This document shows, piece by piece, positions 1 through 5,511 of a stretch of DNA of 7,682 nt. Every line of letters begins with the position of its first letter. The first letter of the stretch is position 1. The notes below the pieces were generated by a model. That model saw only the letters and a program-made list of their open reading frames with translations. It searched no databases and was not told the origin of the DNA. Source of the stretch: DASQFY01 sp036397815 (GTDB lineage: Bacteria; Chloroflexota; Limnocylindria; QHBO01); contig DASWIE010000040.1 of NCBI GenBank assembly GCA_036397815.1, positions 1 through 7,682 on the forward strand, in the 5' to 3' direction. Both the position numbers and the translations under genes were made by a program.

Positions 1-525
1 CGGCAGGGATTCGCCGGTCAGCACGCTCCGGTCCAGGAGCAGGCCCCGCGATGCCACGATCCGTAGGTCGGCGGGCACGATGTCGCCGGACGCCAGCAGC
101 ACGACATCGCCGGCCACGACCTCGCGGGCTGGGATCTGGAGCGGTTCGTCATCGCGCCGGACCCTGGCCCGCGGCGCGTTCGCGCGACGGAGGACTTCGA
201 GCGCGCGCTCGGCTCGGAAGGTCGTCACGACGTCCGCGGCCACGATGGGGACGACCGCGACAAGAATGAGAATTCCGTCGCGCACCTCGCCCAAAATGAT
301 GGCGAGCGCCCCGGCTCCGATCAGCATCAGGACGAATGCCTCGCGGACCGCGCCCCACACCGCTCGGGGCAGGCTGGGACCTGGCGCCGCCTCCAGCTCA
401 TTGGCCCCGAACTCGGCGAGGCGGAGGGCCGCCTCGGCCCCCGACAGGCCCGCGCCGGGGTCGACCCCCAGGCCGGCGGCCACCTCGGCCGCCGGCGTGG
501 AGTGGGCTCGGTCGGCCGCCATCAC
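1..525 (-). CDS. Cation-transporting P-type ATPase (type II), N-terminal part, cut by window edge
   Basis: Membrane pump that uses ATP to move a cation (Ca2+-, Mg2+- or Na+-type by family). Only the first ~175 residues lie in the window; the reading frame stays open to base 1. Numbered from the ATG at 522, residues ~8-55 form the cation-ATPase N-terminal domain (GLSGAEAALRLAEFGANEL). Hydrophobic stretches at ~62-78 and ~83-98 are TM1 and TM2, followed by TTFRAERALEVLRR. The actuator domain then shows GDVVLLASGDIVPADLR (138-154) and the dephosphorylation motif LTGES (168-172). The phosphorylated DKTGT aspartate and the transport-site helices lie outside the window, so the ion cannot be assigned. 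I chose GTG 525 over ATG 522 because a TAGGCT -10 hexamer ends exactly six bases before it, as in a leaderless mRNA, and there is no Shine-Dalgarno. An in-frame TAG lies just upstream. Family call is firm. Resemblance to mycobacterial CtpF is inferred from type and context. Confidence 0.93.
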   Translation of the reverse strand, partial: MMAADRAHSTPAAEVAAGLGVDPGAGLSGAEAALRLAEFGANELEAAPGPSLPRAVWGAVREAFVLMLIGAGALAIILGEVRDGILILVAVVPIVAADVVTTFRAERALEVLRRANAPRARVRRDDEPLQIPAREVVAGDVVLLASGDIVPADLRIVASRGLLLDRSVLTGESLP

Positions 526-531
526 CGGCTC

Positions 532-537
532 AGCCTA
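532..537 (-). promoter_or_regulatory. -10 element (TAGGCT) of a leaderless promoter for the P-type ATPase
   Basis: On the minus strand TAGGCT matches TANNNT and is followed by six bases (GAGCCG) and then GTG ATG. That puts the expected transcription start on the GTG. No Shine-Dalgarno is present. The same arrangement is seen before the start codons at 6417 and 7301. No convincing -35 hexamer was seen, which fits activator-dependent transcription. Confidence 0.5.
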
Positions 538-570
538 ACGCACCATCCACGTATCACGACCGGGCGACCA

Positions 571-590
571 TTTGGGCCATCCGGCCCCGC
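571..590. promoter_or_regulatory. Palindromic operator-like site 1 (DosR-type geometry)
   Basis: The sequence TTTGGGCCATCCGGCCCCGC contains the perfect inverted half-sites GGGCC (574-578) and GGCCC (583-587), separated by four bases. The mycobacterial DosR/DevR box (GGGAC-N4-GTCCC within TTSGGGACTWWAGTCCCSAA) has the same half-site length and spacing, and the 5' TT and GGG also agree. The centre is about 56 bp upstream of the predicted leaderless start of the P-type ATPase, a normal distance for an activator. It is about 180 bp from the ATG at 761. The identity of the binding protein is an inference. Confidence 0.45.
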
Positions 591-603
591 GAAAGATGAC
601 TTC

Positions 604-618
604 TGGCCCATTCGGCCG
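604..618. promoter_or_regulatory. Operator-like site 2, repeat of site 1 at 31 bp distance
   Basis: GGCCCATTCGGCC (605-617) matches GGGCCATCCGGCC of site 1 (574-586) at 11 of 13 positions. The register is exactly 31 bp, close to three helical turns, so both sites would face the same side of the DNA. It is a less perfect palindrome than site 1. A third partial TCGGCCG follows at about 621-627. Two phased sites upstream of one promoter fit cooperative binding by a response regulator. Function is inferred. Confidence 0.4.
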
Positions 619-760
619 TGTCGGCCGCGCGCGATGATGCGTGCGACCCAGAGAGGTCGGAAGCCGAAAATCCAGAAGGAACGCTCGAAAGGGCGGGCCC
701 GAAGGGATAGGTGGACGAAGATCTCTCCGGGTCGCTTCGTGTTCGACGAGGGGGGCTACG

Positions 761-1336
761 ATGGAGACCGACGCGGTGGAGACCGACATGGAGGAAATAC
801 CTGAAGCGCAGGCGCCAGATCGGTTCGCCCTGGTCTGGATCGACGCCGAAGGCGCCCGCATCTTCCGCTGGCGCGAGAAAGTAACGGAGGCCCGAGTGGC
901 GTCCGAGATCCCCGTTCACGAACGATCTACGTTCCACGTCCGACACGATCCGCTGGTCCGGCACGGCGGCGGCGGGAGCGGCGCCGACGACGCGGCACGG
1001 CATCGGACGGAGCACGTCAGGCAGTTCCTGAGCCGGGTCGAGGACGCGATCCTGGCCGAGGAAGCGCTGGAGGTGCTCGGAACGGGAGAGCTCTGTCAAC
1101 GCCTGGCGAGTCAAGTCCGCCGGCACGACCGTACTCATCATCGTGATCGGTCCGTCATCGTCGACCATTCAATGCGGCTGACGCGGCCCCAGCTCGTGGC
1201 CCGCCTGATGGAGCGTGTCGGGCTCGAGCCCGTCCGTGGCGGCGTCGGCGCGTACCGGTGGACCGGCGACCTGCCGCACGAGCGCTCCGGTCGGGTCACC
1301 GGCCCGCGCCGCGTCGTCCGCAAGCCACCCCGCTAG
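761..1336 (+). CDS. Small host-attachment / translational-machinery-like protein (eRF1-fold group)
   Basis: A 191-residue soluble protein with no signal peptide or membrane segment. Residues 22-36 (FALVWIDAEGARIFR) resemble the opening strand of 'host attachment' / 'translational machinery' proteins. A His- and Gly-rich linker follows (58-75, including HVRHDPLVRHGGGGSG), then a helix and beta strand HVRQFLSRVEDAILAEEALEVLGTGE (85-110) and IVDHSMRLTRPQLVARLMERV (133-153), the usual order in that family. These proteins share the fold of release-factor eRF1 domains and are thought to act on ribosomes, but no reaction is proven here. The C-terminal ~35 residues are Arg/Pro-rich and probably disordered. 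The start is set by GAGGGGGG at 748-755, five bases before ATG 761; an in-frame ATG at 788 is an alternative. The gene converges with the small minus-strand gene after a 29-base gap. It may correspond by role to mycobacterial Rv2629, which is longer. Family call is moderate. Confidence 0.6.
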   Translation: METDAVETDMEEIPEAQAPDRFALVWIDAEGARIFRWREKVTEARVASEIPVHERSTFHVRHDPLVRHGGGGSGADDAARHRTEHVRQFLSRVEDAILAEEALEVLGTGELCQRLASQVRRHDRTHHRDRSVIVDHSMRLTRPQLVARLMERVGLEPVRGGVGAYRWTGDLPHERSGRVTGPRRVVRKPPR

Positions 1337-1365
1337 CCCACGGACGCCGTCGAGTGAACGGTCGA

Positions 1366-1575
1366 TCAGATTGGACCACCCTGGGGCGCGCCGGTTGGGT
1401 ACCCGCACACGACGACGATCTGGTCCTCTCCCTCGAACTCGACAAGGTACGAACATGCCGTGCATTTCTCGAGGTCAGCGTGCCCGTGCACCGGGCATTC
1501 GACCATCCCGTCAAAGGCGGGGCGCCTTCGGATCCCCTCCTCGGTCGGGAACGGCCCCTGCATCAAGCGAATCAT
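1366..1575 (-). CDS. Small Cys/His zinc-ribbon-like protein, unrecognised
   Basis: A 69-residue protein I cannot name. The cysteine and histidine pattern is C27-P-V-H30, then C38-T-A-C41 (H32 between them) and C57. CxxH plus CxxC eight residues apart suggests a small zinc-binding knuckle. The segment EFEGEDQIVVVCGYP (46-60) looks like a beta hairpin closing it. There is no membrane segment. The start is strongly supported: on the minus strand GAGGAGA (1581-1587) lies five bases upstream of ATG 1575. The gene is divergent from the membrane-protein/archease/RtcB operon and shares with it a 109-base spacer that holds an operator-like site. It ends 29 bases from the convergent gene. Codon choice is GC-rich at third positions, as in its neighbours. 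It could be a redox- or metal-sensing adaptor or an RNA-binding protein; nothing in the sequence decides this. Confidence 0.72.
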   Translation of the reverse strand: MIRLMQGPFPTEEGIRRRPAFDGMVECPVHGHADLEKCTACSYLVEFEGEDQIVVVCGYPTGAPQGGPI

Positions 1576-1642
1576 GGCTGTCTCCTCAACTCGCCCCCCT
1601 GGCAGTCGACCGAGCGTGGCCTCGGGATGCCCGCGCGGCCCA

Positions 1643-1660
1643 GAGGCATTCGGCCCCAAA
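1643..1660. promoter_or_regulatory. Operator-like site 3 in the divergent spacer
   Basis: The 109-base spacer between the divergent starts at 1575 and 1685 contains GAGGC-ATTC-GGCCC (1643-1656) followed by CAAA. Read on the minus strand it begins TTTGGGGCC, like site 1 (TTTGGGCC). On the plus strand CATTCGGCC is identical to part of site 2. One half-site is degenerate. The centre is ~74 bp upstream of the minus-strand start codon but only ~35 bp upstream of GTG 1685, so distance favours control of the small zinc-ribbon gene, or of both. Binding is inferred. Confidence 0.35.
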
Positions 1661-1684
1661 TCGCGGTCCCCATGGGAGGCTGAC

Positions 1685-1936
1685 GTGGAGTTCGAGAGCG
1701 AAGTTCGCCTGTTCGGGTCGCCGGGCGCCAGCGTGGTCATCGGCTCACGCGCGTGGCCGCTGCTCGGAGCGGCGGCGCTCGGGTTCGCCGCCGGACTGGC
1801 GATCAGCATGGTTGCCTGCAGGCGCCGACGAGGCCACCGCGCCAGGCGTGGCCTGGAGCGCCAGCGATGGCGAGAGGCGATGCGCGCCCCGATGCGCCTG
1901 CCGAGCGACAACCCGGACGTCGAGACCGAGCTCTAG
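1685..1936 (+). CDS. Small single-pass membrane protein, first gene of the archease-RtcB operon
   Basis: An 83-residue protein I do not recognise. Residues ~24-44 (WPLLGAAALGFAAGLAISMVA) form one clear membrane helix, followed by C45 and a strongly basic stretch (RRRRGHRARRGLERQRWR). By the positive-inside rule the tail is cytoplasmic and the N-terminus outside. The C-terminal end turns acidic (DNPDVETEL). Start GTG 1685 is chosen because GGGAGG at 1674-1679 sits five bases upstream; the longer frame upstream has no comparable signal and overlaps the divergent promoter region. The stop lies three bases before the archease start, so the two are almost surely co-transcribed and probably translationally coupled. 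The basic tail could tether an RNA- or phosphate-containing partner to the membrane, but that is speculation. Confidence 0.7.
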   Translation: MEFESEVRLFGSPGASVVIGSRAWPLLGAAALGFAAGLAISMVACRRRRGHRARRGLERQRWREAMRAPMRLPSDNPDVETEL

Positions 1937-1939
1937 CCC

Positions 1940-2398
1940 GTGGACGGAACACCCGGCCAGGTCGAGGGTGTGCAGCGCTGGCATGCCGCAGTCGCGCACA
2001 CCGCCGATGTCGGGGTTCGCGCGACCGCTCCCGATCCACGGGGCCTCCTCGAGGAAGCGGCGACGGCGCTGGCGGAGCTGAGCGCCGATGTGAGCCACGC
2101 CAAACACGTCCGCGCTCAAGAGATCGAGGTTCGGGCGGACGACCTCGCGGCCCTGACATTCGCGTGGCTGAATGAGCTGGTCGGTCTCGCCGATGCGCTC
2201 GGAGAGGCGCTGGTCGAGGCTCGCGTGGAGCGTCTCGATTCCAGCCCCGATGGCTGGCTGGCGCGCGGCAAGGCCACTTTCGCCGCGTATGACGCTCAAG
2301 TCCAACCCAGGCTGCAGGTCAAGGCGGCGACTTTCCATCGGTTGAAGGTGGCCCGGCTGGCCGGCGGGTGGAACCTGGAAGCCTACTTCGACGTATGA
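1940..2398 (+). CDS. Archease, RtcB activator
   Basis: Archease stimulates guanylylation and turnover of the RNA ligase RtcB in the cytoplasm. The 152-residue length fits the family (~140-150). Family marks are HTADVGVRA (20-28) with its conserved Asp, LTFAWLNELVGLAD (72-85), VKAATFHRLKVAR (127-139) and the aromatic/acidic end EAYFDV. The start is GTG 1940, three bases after the upstream stop. An in-frame GTG at 1970 would also keep all conserved parts, but its Shine-Dalgarno candidate (GAGG) is too close. There is no strong Shine-Dalgarno at 1940, so translation may depend on coupling to the membrane-protein gene. The stop overlaps the rtcB start (ATGA). The ~15 residues before the conserved HTAD core are a slightly long N-terminus. 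Confidence 0.9.
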   Translation: MDGTPGQVEGVQRWHAAVAHTADVGVRATAPDPRGLLEEAATALAELSADVSHAKHVRAQEIEVRADDLAALTFAWLNELVGLADALGEALVEARVERLDSSPDGWLARGKATFAAYDAQVQPRLQVKAATFHRLKVARLAGGWNLEAYFDV

Positions 2399-3852
2399 GC
2401 GCTCTCGCCGCCGAACCTCACCTGGCCCTGGAGCGGATCGACGCGTTCCGCTGGCGGATCCCCCGTAGCGCGCAGGCCGGCATGCGGGTCGACGGACTCG
2501 TGTTCGCCGACGACGGGCTGATCGAACCGCTTCGCGACGATCCCTGCCTGAGCCAGGTGGCCAACGTCGCGACTCTGCCGGGGATCGTGGGGCATTCGCT
2601 CGGCATGCCCGACCTGCACTGGGGGTACGGCTTCCCGATCGGCGGCGTGGCCGCCTTCACCCTGGACGAGGGTGTCGTCAGCCCAGGCGGGATCGGCTTC
2701 GACATCAACTGTGGCGTTCGGCTGCTCCGCTCGGACCTCGCGATCGCGGACGTGAAACCGGTCGCCGATCGGCTGGCGGACGCCCTGTTCCGGGCCGTGC
2801 CCAGCGGGGTGGGGGCGCACACCGGTCGGCGTCTCAACCGCGCCGAGCTTGACGACGTGCTTCAAAAAGGGGCCGCCTGGGCTGTCGCCGCCGGGCATGG
2901 GACAGCCGATGACCTGGCGGTCACCGAGGAGGGCGGCCGCCTGGACACAGCGGACCCGGGCCAGCTTTCGGAGCGGGCGCGGCTGCGCGGGTCGAACCAG
3001 CTGGGGACGCTCGGATCGGGCAACCATTTCCTCGAGGTCCAGGTCGTCGATCAACTGCTCGACCCGTCCGCGGCAGCGGTCCTGGGCCTGCGCCCAGGCC
3101 AGATCACGGTGATGATCCACTGCGGCTCGCGCGGGCTCGGCCACCAGGTGTGCACCGACCACGTGGCGGTCATGGACCGCGCGGTCCTCCGCTACGGCAT
3201 TTCGATCCCGGACCGCCAGCTGGCCTGTGTGCCACTGGGCTCGCCCGAAGCGCGCGCCTACCTGGGGGCGATGGGCGCCGCCGCGAACTTCGCCTGGGCC
3301 AACCGGCAGCTCATTGCGGACGCGGTCCGTCGCACATTCGCGTCGGTCTTCGGCCTCGATCACTCCCTGCCCCTGGTCTATGACGTGAGCCACAACATGG
3401 CCAAGTTCGAGCGCCACCGCGTGGGCGAACGGGAGGTCGACCTGTGCGTGCACCGAAAGGGGGCGACCCGCGCCTTCCCCGCTGGCCACCCAGGGATTCC
3501 CGACGCCTATCGGGAGGTGGGCCAGCCCGTCCTCATCCCCGGCGACATGGGCCGTGCCTCAATCGTGGGGGTCGGGCTGCCCGGCGCGATGGCCGAGACG
3601 TTCGGCTCGACCTGCCATGGTGCGGGACGAACCATGTCGCGTCATGCCGCCCTCCGCCAGCTCCGGGGGGTGAACCTCATCGACGAACTGCGGCGAGAGG
3701 GGATCATCGTCCGTGTCAGTCGGCGCGGGCTGCTGGCCGAGGAGGCGTCGGTGGCGTACAAGGACGTGGAGTCGGTGGTTGGGGTCGCCGCCGGCGCCGG
3801 GCACGTCCGACCCGTGGCCCGCCTGCGGCCGTTGGTCGTCGTGAAAGGGTAG
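2395..3852 (+). CDS. rtcB: RNA-splicing ligase RtcB
   Basis: GTP- and Mn2+-dependent ligase joining RNA 2',3'-cyclic phosphate or 3'-phosphate ends to 5'-OH ends through RtcB-His-GMP and RNA-3'-ppG intermediates. The 485 residues are the normal length for the family. Metal ligands are visible: GFDINCG (101-107, Cys106), GSGNHFLEV (207-215, His211), HCGSRG (242-247, His242) and VSHNM (331-335, His333). GTP-binding and guanylylation motifs are HRKGATRAFP (353-362), PGDMGRAS (382-389) and CHGAGRTMSR (407-416), where His408 should be the guanylylated residue. No key residue is missing, so the enzyme should be active. ATG 2395 overlaps the archease stop by four bases (ATGA), a classic coupled arrangement; the open frame before it lies within archease. 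In M. tuberculosis the RtcB homologue Rv2631 belongs to the DosR regulon. Confidence 0.97.
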   Translation: MSALAAEPHLALERIDAFRWRIPRSAQAGMRVDGLVFADDGLIEPLRDDPCLSQVANVATLPGIVGHSLGMPDLHWGYGFPIGGVAAFTLDEGVVSPGGIGFDINCGVRLLRSDLAIADVKPVADRLADALFRAVPSGVGAHTGRRLNRAELDDVLQKGAAWAVAAGHGTADDLAVTEEGGRLDTADPGQLSERARLRGSNQLGTLGSGNHFLEVQVVDQLLDPSAAAVLGLRPGQITVMIHCGSRGLGHQVCTDHVAVMDRAVLRYGISIPDRQLACVPLGSPEARAYLGAMGAAANFAWANRQLIADAVRRTFASVFGLDHSLPLVYDVSHNMAKFERHRVGEREVDLCVHRKGATRAFPAGHPGIPDAYREVGQPVLIPGDMGRASIVGVGLPGAMAETFGSTCHGAGRTMSRHAALRQLRGVNLIDELRREGIIVRVSRRGLLAEEASVAYKDVESVVGVAAGAGHVRPVARLRPLVVVKG

Positions 3853-3859
3853 GGAGCCA

Positions 3860-3884
3860 GCCTCGCCCGTGACCCGCCCGAGGC
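3860..3884 (+). promoter_or_regulatory. Possible RBS-occluding hairpin before the CapA gene
   Basis: In the 38-base gap between the rtcB stop and the CapA GTG, GCCTCG (3860-3865) can pair with CGAGGC (3879-3884), leaving a 13-base loop. The right arm contains GAGG (3880-3883), the Shine-Dalgarno of the next gene, seven bases before its GTG. Pairing would hide it. This is a short stem in a GC-rich genome and may be chance. Confidence 0.25.
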
Positions 3885-3890
3885 GCTCGC

Positions 3891-4865
3891 GTGGCTGACA
3901 CGATCACCCTGGCGCTGGCCGGCGACACGATGCTGGGGCGCGGAGTCGGGGAGCGGCTGTCAGCCGGCACAGCGCTCGACTCGCTGGTGGCTCCCCCCGT
4001 TGCCGAAGCGATGCGCGGCGCTGACCTGACGGTACTCAACCTCGAGTGCTGCATCTCCGACCGTGGGAGTCCCTGGCCGTCGCCCGGCAAGCCATTCTTC
4101 TTCCGTGCCCCGCCCATCGCGGCCGCAATTCTGCGCGGATTCGGGGTCGATGCCGTAACCCTGGCCAACAACCACGCGCTCGACTTTGGCTACGAGGCGC
4201 TGCTCGACACCCGGAAGTATCTCGAGGTGGCCGGCATCGCCGCGGTCGGGGCGGGCGCGGACCAGGCTGAGGCGCGGGAGCCCGTGGTCCTCAAGGCCGC
4301 CGGGCTTCGCGTGGGCATCATTGGCGTCACCGATCATCCCGAAGACTACGCGGCCGGCCAGGCCCGACCCGGAGTGGCGTACGCCGACCTGGATGCGGGC
4401 GTCCCGCCCTGGCTGCTCGATCTGGTGCGCGCCACCCGCACGCGGTGCGACGTCGTGCTGGTGACGCCGCATTGGGGGCCGAACATGGTGGCCGAGCCTT
4501 TGCCGACGACCCGAGCCGCCGCGGCCCAGCTCCTGGAGGCCGGCGCCACGCTCGTGGCCGGCCATTCCGCGCACGTCTTTCACGGGGTCAAGGGGAGCGT
4601 GCTGTTCGACCTCGGGGACTTCCTGGATGACTACGCGACCGATCCGCGCCTCCGAAATGACCTTGGCCTGCTCTGGCTGGTCACCCTGGCGGCCGAAGGA
4701 CCGATCCGCCTCGAGGTGCTGCCCCTGAGACTCGACTTCTGCTTCACGCGCCTGGCGGATGCCGGCGAGTTCGACTGGATCGAGCGCCGCCTGGCGCGCG
4801 CCTGCGCGGCGCTCGGCGACTTGACGATCAGCCGGGAGGCGAACCGCCTGGTGATCCGGTGGTGA
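3891..4865 (+). CDS. CapA / PgsA-type metallophosphatase-fold protein
   Basis: A 324-residue member of the CapA (poly-gamma-glutamate capsule synthesis) family, which has the calcineurin-like metallophosphoesterase fold. Metal-site motifs appear in order: GDTMLGRGVG (11-20), NLECCIS (50-56), LANNHALDFG (91-100), TPHWG (192-196), GHSAHVFHG (224-232) and FDLGDFLDDY (239-248). In capsule loci CapA helps make or anchor poly-gamma-glutamate; many stand-alone homologues have unknown substrates. No capB, capC or capE is nearby and there is no signal peptide or membrane anchor, so a cytoplasmic phosphoesterase role is as likely as a capsule role. The start is GTG 3891 with GAGG seven bases upstream. 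It is the last gene of the operon, 38 bases after rtcB, and its 3' end overlaps the convergent hydrolase gene by 38 bases. A CapA homologue, Rv0574c, lies in the mycobacterial DosR regulon. Confidence 0.88.
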   Translation: MADTITLALAGDTMLGRGVGERLSAGTALDSLVAPPVAEAMRGADLTVLNLECCISDRGSPWPSPGKPFFFRAPPIAAAILRGFGVDAVTLANNHALDFGYEALLDTRKYLEVAGIAAVGAGADQAEAREPVVLKAAGLRVGIIGVTDHPEDYAAGQARPGVAYADLDAGVPPWLLDLVRATRTRCDVVLVTPHWGPNMVAEPLPTTRAAAAQLLEAGATLVAGHSAHVFHGVKGSVLFDLGDFLDDYATDPRLRNDLGLLWLVTLAAEGPIRLEVLPLRLDFCFTRLADAGEFDWIERRLARACAALGDLTISREANRLVIRW

Positions 4866-5496
4866 GGTAGCGGTCGAACCAGGCGGCAGCCAGCTCTGCG
4901 ACGCGCTCCAGGGTCCCGGGCTCTTCGAACAGATGGGTTGCCCCGTCGACGATCTCGATCGCCGGCTGGATCCGCATCCGGGCGGCCGCCTGGCGGTTGA
5001 GGACGAGCACCTCGTCATCTAGCGCGCCAACCACCAGCAGCGTTGGCGCCCGCACCTTTGGCAGGGCGTCGAGCGCCAGGTCCGGTCGGCCGCCGCGCGA
5101 AACCACCGCGCGGACGAGATCAGGACGGCGAGTTGCAGCCACCAGCGCCGCCGCCGCGCCGGTGCTGGCCCCGAACAGGCCGATGGGCAGCCCGCGCATT
5201 GGGTCATTGGCGCTCAGCCAGTCGACGGCCGCCACCACTCGGTCGGCCAGCAGCCCGATGTCGAAGCGCAGCTCCGCGGTGACCTCGTCGATGGCCTCCT
5301 CCTCGCCGGTCAGGAGGTCTAGCAGGAGCGTGGCATGGCCATGCTCCCGCAGGCGCTCGGCCACGAGGCGGTTGCGCGGGCTGAAGCGACCACTGCCGCT
5401 CCCATGCGCGAAGGCGACCACCCCGGAAGGGCTCCGGGGCCACTCGAGGTCCGCCTCCAGGAGGACCCCCGCCGGGATGATGATCTGTGGCGACAC
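4828..5496 (-). CDS. Alpha/beta hydrolase, dienelactone hydrolase-like
   Basis: A 222-residue cytoplasmic hydrolase with a complete catalytic triad. The oxyanion-hole strand is VVAFAHGSGSGRFSPRN (26-42) and the nucleophile elbow is GASTG (109-113, Ser111). The acid lies in VVGALDDEV (155-163, Asp160 or Asp161) and His188 in DGATHLFEEPG. The motifs match the hydrolase module that follows the phosphoribosyltransferase in fused proteins such as M. tuberculosis Rv0571c. The substrate is unknown; 'dienelactone hydrolase' is only the family name. It starts with GTG 5496, fifteen bases after the stop of the PRPP synthetase gene, with a weak Shine-Dalgarno (AGGA, distant), so it is probably co-transcribed and coupled. 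The last ~10 residues (Gly/Pro/Ser-rich) are encoded in the stretch overlapping the convergent CapA gene and lie outside the fold. Confidence 0.88.
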   Translation of the reverse strand: MSPQIIIPAGVLLEADLEWPRSPSGVVAFAHGSGSGRFSPRNRLVAERLREHGHATLLLDLLTGEEEAIDEVTAELRFDIGLLADRVVAAVDWLSANDPMRGLPIGLFGASTGAAAALVAATRRPDLVRAVVSRGGRPDLALDALPKVRAPTLLVVGALDDEVLVLNRQAAARMRIQPAIEIVDGATHLFEEPGTLERVAELAAAWFDRYLTTGSPGGSPPG

Positions 5497-5511
5497 GTCG
5501 TGGTGCTGGTC

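Noticed and set aside
641..760. Upstream in-frame extension of the 761 gene from ATG 641
   Set aside because: The added 40 residues are Arg/Lys-rich with no family similarity, while ATG 761 has a strong Shine-Dalgarno at the right distance.
3081..3098. Perfect 7-bp inverted repeat CCTGGGC-CTGC-GCCCAGG inside rtcB
   Set aside because: It encodes an unremarkable surface stretch (VLGLRPGQ), and short GC palindromes are expected by chance here; no regulatory position.
2383..3489. Long open frame on the minus strand opposite rtcB (368 codons)
   Set aside because: It is a shadow of the GC-rich rtcB codons; rtcB has every catalytic motif and the antisense product resembles no family.
4473..4493. 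Motif TTGGGGGCCGAACATGG resembling the operator-like half-sites
   Set aside because: It lies within the CapA codons for the conserved PHWGPNM region and lacks a matching second half-site.
3960..5018. Long minus-strand frame opposite the CapA gene (352 codons)
   Set aside because: It overlaps the well-supported CapA and hydrolase genes and has low-complexity composition typical of antisense GC-rich frames.
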